From Acholeplasmataceae bacterium (GTDB lineage: Bacteria > Bacillota_I > Bacilli_A > Acholeplasmatales > Acholeplasmataceae): a DNA stretch of 64,000 bases. The stretch spans positions 1 to 64,000 of the forward strand of contig JAIPGC010000002.1 in NCBI GenBank assembly GCA_021736335.1, given 5' to 3'. The notes under the pieces were generated by a model. The model had not been told where the DNA came from. It saw only the letters and a program-made list of their open reading frames with translations, and did not search any database. Position 1 is the stretch's first letter; each line of letters starts with the position of its first letter. Shown here in pieces: positions 61,002-64,000 of the stretch. The position numbers and the translations under genes are program-made.

Positions 61002-61304
61002 TCATTTCATTAAGATATCGTAGATCTTGCGAATGTCTTCCCATTCAAGCAAAAATTCATCGATATGCTTCTTTCCAGTTTTTGTAATCTTGTAATACTT
61101 TCTGTTTCTGCCTTGAAACAATACATTATAAGTTTCTAACTCATTAGCCTTTTCTAGACGTCTTAGAATCGGATAAAGTGTTGACTCACTTATATCAATA
61201 TACTGAATCAAGTCACTTACAATTTTGTAACCATAGGAATCGCTTCTCATCAGGATAGCTAACACGAATATCTCAAGCACTCCTTTTTTGACTTGTTCCT
61301 TCAT
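61002..61304 (-). CDS. PadR-family transcriptional regulator
   Basis: SDSYGYKIVSDLIQYIDISESTLYPILRRLEKANELETY. Confidence 0.93.
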   Translation of the reverse strand: MKEQVKKGVLEIFVLAILMRSDSYGYKIVSDLIQYIDISESTLYPILRRLEKANELETYNVLFQGRNRKYYKITKTGKKHIDEFLLEWEDIRKIYDILMK

Positions 61305-61373
61305 AATATCACCTCATACTGCCTTATGTCTTATATTATACATTGCATAGTATGGTTTGTCAACAAAAAAAGT

Positions 61374-61736
61374 TCATTTTTCTGAACTTTCTTCATTTAC
61401 CTTAAAATCATTCTTTCCAGATGGTGATAAATAACTGATTCTTTCAGCTATGACTTCAAGCATGTTGAGCTTTCGATCATCTGGTAAATCATACTTCCAA
61501 CTTTGTAATCTTGCTTTGACAGCAACCATAACACCTTTTTTACAATACGCTTCAATCGCTGTAGCTAATCCCTCCCAAACCGTTACTTTGATGAAGTCTG
61601 TGTCATAATTGCCATCCATGTTCTTGAAAGTTCTTTGGACAGCTAGTGTAATATCACTGACTTTTCTTCCATCTTCAAGTATTTTTGTTTCTGGATCGTA
61701 GGTCAAACGACCAATGATGATGAGTTGATTTAACAT
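61374..61736 (-). CDS. ssb: Single-stranded DNA-binding protein, short paralogue
   Basis: MLNQLIIIGRLTYDPETKILEDGRKVSDITLAVQRTFK; lacks an acidic DDDIPF-type tip. Confidence 0.88.
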   Translation of the reverse strand: MLNQLIIIGRLTYDPETKILEDGRKVSDITLAVQRTFKNMDGNYDTDFIKVTVWEGLATAIEAYCKKGVMVAVKARLQSWKYDLPDDRKLNMLEVIAERISYLSPSGKNDFKVNEESSEK

Positions 61737-61892
61737 ATATCCTCCTTGTTTTCTTTTTAGTATATATAACTCCAAAGGATATCTGAAATTGCCAAATTAA
61801 ATTTATTTGTGCATATACGCATGTATTATATATAGAAAACGAGATTTCTCACGCCAACCTATAATCACTAAATGATTGAACTGTCATAAAAT

Positions 61893-61922
61893 AAAAAAAA
61901 GACCGATTTAGGCCTTTTTATG
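61893..61922 (-). terminator. Rho-independent terminator
   Basis: AAAGGCC-TAAATC-GGTCTTT + T tract on minus strand. Confidence 0.75.
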
Positions 61923-63203
61923 AATTAGAACAGAAATATATTTTTTCTGAATGCCTTGAATTTCTAAAAGGATATTATCATAGTCAATTTCTTTTAGAAT
62001 ATCAACAACTTCAAACAAAGATGATCCCATATGAAAGTATTTACCATAAAGATATGCTTTTGTTTCAAGGTTGTTTAAGGCGAATATGAACTGACCCAAA
62101 TAAACTTTTTTATATCGATCAAAAGCTTCTTTAGTTACCAATTCCAAAGCTTTGACTGTGAGAACCTCAACTAAAATCTTCTTCAATTTTTGAATTCTTT
62201 TTGTCTCAGCAAAGATCACAATATTTTCTGCTTGTTTTTCAAATGTTGTATTGATTGAAAAACTTTGATTGATTAATTTTTGTTCAAGAAGCTCAGCATA
62301 CACTAAAGATGATGGTCCTAAAAGAATATTGAGCAACATAGAGATTGCCATCTCTTTTTTAATTTGTTCTCTATTTGATTTTTTCGCAGGAGATAGTTTA
62401 ACCCCTATCATCAGTTTATCGATTCCAATATCCTTGGTTTCAACAATATATTTTGATACCAAGCGTTTAGGTTCTTTAGGATATATGGTTCTTGGTTTTT
62501 TATCCTTTATTGGATATTTATCATCATAATCCTTGAAGAAGGCTTTAAGTGCTTTTAGATCAACTTTTCCTGCAATGGTCACCAATCTGTTTGATGGTAG
62601 ATAAAATCTTTTGTATACATCTAGCAAAATCTCAGATGTAACATCCATAATCGATTCCAAAGTACCACCAATATCGTACTTAAGGGGATGGACATGATAC
62701 ATCATCTCCATGATTTGGTTTTGCATCACAACATTTGGATCATCTAAATACATTTTCAATTCTTCAGCAATGATATGCTTTTCTTGTTCAACATTCTCAT
62801 CATTGAAATAAGGTGTATCGATCATATGAAACAAATGTTCTAAAGCAGGTATGACATTTTCTGTTGCTGTGTAAAGATATGATGTCTGATTGTATGATGT
62901 CATCGCATTCGCATCAACACCTAAAATAGAAAATTGAGAAAATGCATCACCATCTGGCATTGCAAAAATCTTATGCTCCAAGAAGTGTGCTGTTCCATAT
63001 GGTGTCAGTACAGATCCATTTTCACTCTTATAGTTTAAATCAAGAGCACCAAAAGGTATGCTTAATTCAACATATGTCGTAAAATAGGGTTCTTCTTTAG
63101 GTAATATATGAACCTTCATCCCATTTTTTAACTTGATTTCATAGACTGTTTCGCCAAATCTTTCATACACTTTTTTAATCATTTTGGCCTCCATGAAGCA
63201 CAT
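61908..63203 (-). CDS. M16-family zinc peptidase (YmfH-like)
   Basis: GTAHFLEHKIFAMPDGDAF (HxxEH), followed by EEL downstream ligand region. Confidence 0.9.
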   Translation of the reverse strand: MCFMEAKMIKKVYERFGETVYEIKLKNGMKVHILPKEEPYFTTYVELSIPFGALDLNYKSENGSVLTPYGTAHFLEHKIFAMPDGDAFSQFSILGVDANAMTSYNQTSYLYTATENVIPALEHLFHMIDTPYFNDENVEQEKHIIAEELKMYLDDPNVVMQNQIMEMMYHVHPLKYDIGGTLESIMDVTSEILLDVYKRFYLPSNRLVTIAGKVDLKALKAFFKDYDDKYPIKDKKPRTIYPKEPKRLVSKYIVETKDIGIDKLMIGVKLSPAKKSNREQIKKEMAISMLLNILLGPSSLVYAELLEQKLINQSFSINTTFEKQAENIVIFAETKRIQKLKKILVEVLTVKALELVTKEAFDRYKKVYLGQFIFALNNLETKAYLYGKYFHMGSSLFEVVDILKEIDYDNILLEIQGIQKKYISVLIHKKA

Positions 63204-64000
63204 AGATGGTATCTAGTGTGATTTTGTTCAAAGTCTTTTTTACATCATCTACTGTCACTTGACGTATAGCTTCTAGTCTTTCTTCAAAAGTGTCTTCATG
63301 ATTAAGCAATTCTCTAATGAATGCACGCTTTGTTAAAAACGATTGGCTATCAAGGCTACTTTTTATCTGATGAGCATAGTATGCTTTAGCATGTTCTAGC
63401 TCTTTTGGAGTTATGCCTTCATCAATCATATCAATCACTAATTGCTTAATTGCTTCAAGTGCATGCTCTTTTTGTTTCACATCAACACCACTACTAATCA
63501 TGATGACGCCTTTATAATAGTCATAAGTTGATGAAACATCATAACACAATCCTTGATTCTCTCTGATTTCTTTAAATAATCTACTTTCAGGGTATCCACC
63601 TAATATAATATCTAATAAAACTGCAGCATGGTAAAGCTCATCTGTTCTAAATATTGGAAAGTGATATCCTAATTTCAGGATGGCTTGTTTCATTTGTGTT
63701 TCTTCTTCAATGACTAACACCGATCGAGAAGGTCTAAATGTTGATACAAATGGATGATTAAGATGCATATCATGTTTCACGATACTTTCAATCTTTTTTT
63801 CATCGCTTTCAGTAATTCTTCCATTTGCTACAAACTTTTTGGTATTGTTTAAGAACACATCATGGTAATAGGTTTCGAGTTTTTCAACAGTCAGCTTTTT
63901 GATATCTTTTAGGCTACCACTCAGTGGTGTGCCATAGGCATCACCTTCAAAGAAATGTTCATAGAACTTAGTTTGTGCATATAACCGTTTCTTATCATAA
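63175..64000 (-). CDS. M16-family peptidase-like protein (YmfF-like), N-terminus outside window
   Basis: Frame stays open to window edge (YDKKRLYAQTKFYEHFFEGDAYGTPLSGSLKDIKKLTVEKLETYYHDVFLNN...). Confidence 0.87.
   Translation of the reverse strand, partial: YDKKRLYAQTKFYEHFFEGDAYGTPLSGSLKDIKKLTVEKLETYYHDVFLNNTKKFVANGRITESDEKKIESIVKHDMHLNHPFVSTFRPSRSVLVIEEETQMKQAILKLGYHFPIFRTDELYHAAVLLDIILGGYPESRLFKEIRENQGLCYDVSSTYDYYKGVIMISSGVDVKQKEHALEAIKQLVIDMIDEGITPKELEHAKAYYAHQIKSSLDSQSFLTKRAFIRELLNHEDTFEERLEAIRQVTVDDVKKTLNKITLDTIYVLHGGQND

Noticed and set aside
1-64000. Mycoplasma-type code with UGA = Trp
   Set aside because: Several well-defined genes end in TGA (e.g. 5067-5069, 45610-45612) and conserved Trp positions use TGG; standard code fits
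1-64000. CRISPR array, tRNA cluster, prophage or toxin-antitoxin/defence island
   Set aside because: No regularly spaced direct repeats, no T-arm tRNA signatures and no recognisable phage or defence genes found by reading

Overview
AT-rich, gene-dense bacterial window (about 60 protein-coding genes). Gene content and standard stop-codon usage (TGA used as stop) suggest a code-11 Mollicutes/Firmicutes relative such as Acholeplasmatales or Izemoplasmatales; this placement is inference from reading, with no search run. Most of the window is housekeeping: deoB-xerD-hemW-lepA, pnp/rpsO/ribF/truB, mutS2/rnhC, rluD/lspA, aspS/hisS, dtd/relA/apt, rarA, rnj, recU, pdp, folA/thyA, pepV, ssb and M16 peptidases. 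Structured RNAs recognised directly in sequence: class-B RNase P RNA (minus, ~20540-20888), a yybP-ykoY (Mn2+) riboswitch before a CaCA exchanger (plus, ~18659-18770), a TPP riboswitch before thiT (minus, ~46350-46440), a T-box leader before GNAT-hisS-aspS (minus, ~37440-37645), and a probable S15 leader. Less ordinary elements: a CoA-transferase plus three tandem alpha/beta hydrolases; a decayed, IS3-like ~1.1 kb gap; an uncharacterised attenuator-like leader before a CNNM/CorC gene; a T-box whose specifier loop reads GACAC (overlapping Asp and His codons); a mini-SPFH / unknown protein / NfeD / SPFH operon; a Trx-CcdA fusion coupled to a small unknown protein and a cysteine desulfurase; and a Crp/Fnr-type palindrome at -41.5 of a predicted promoter. 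No CRISPR array, tRNA gene, prophage or recognisable defence island was seen.
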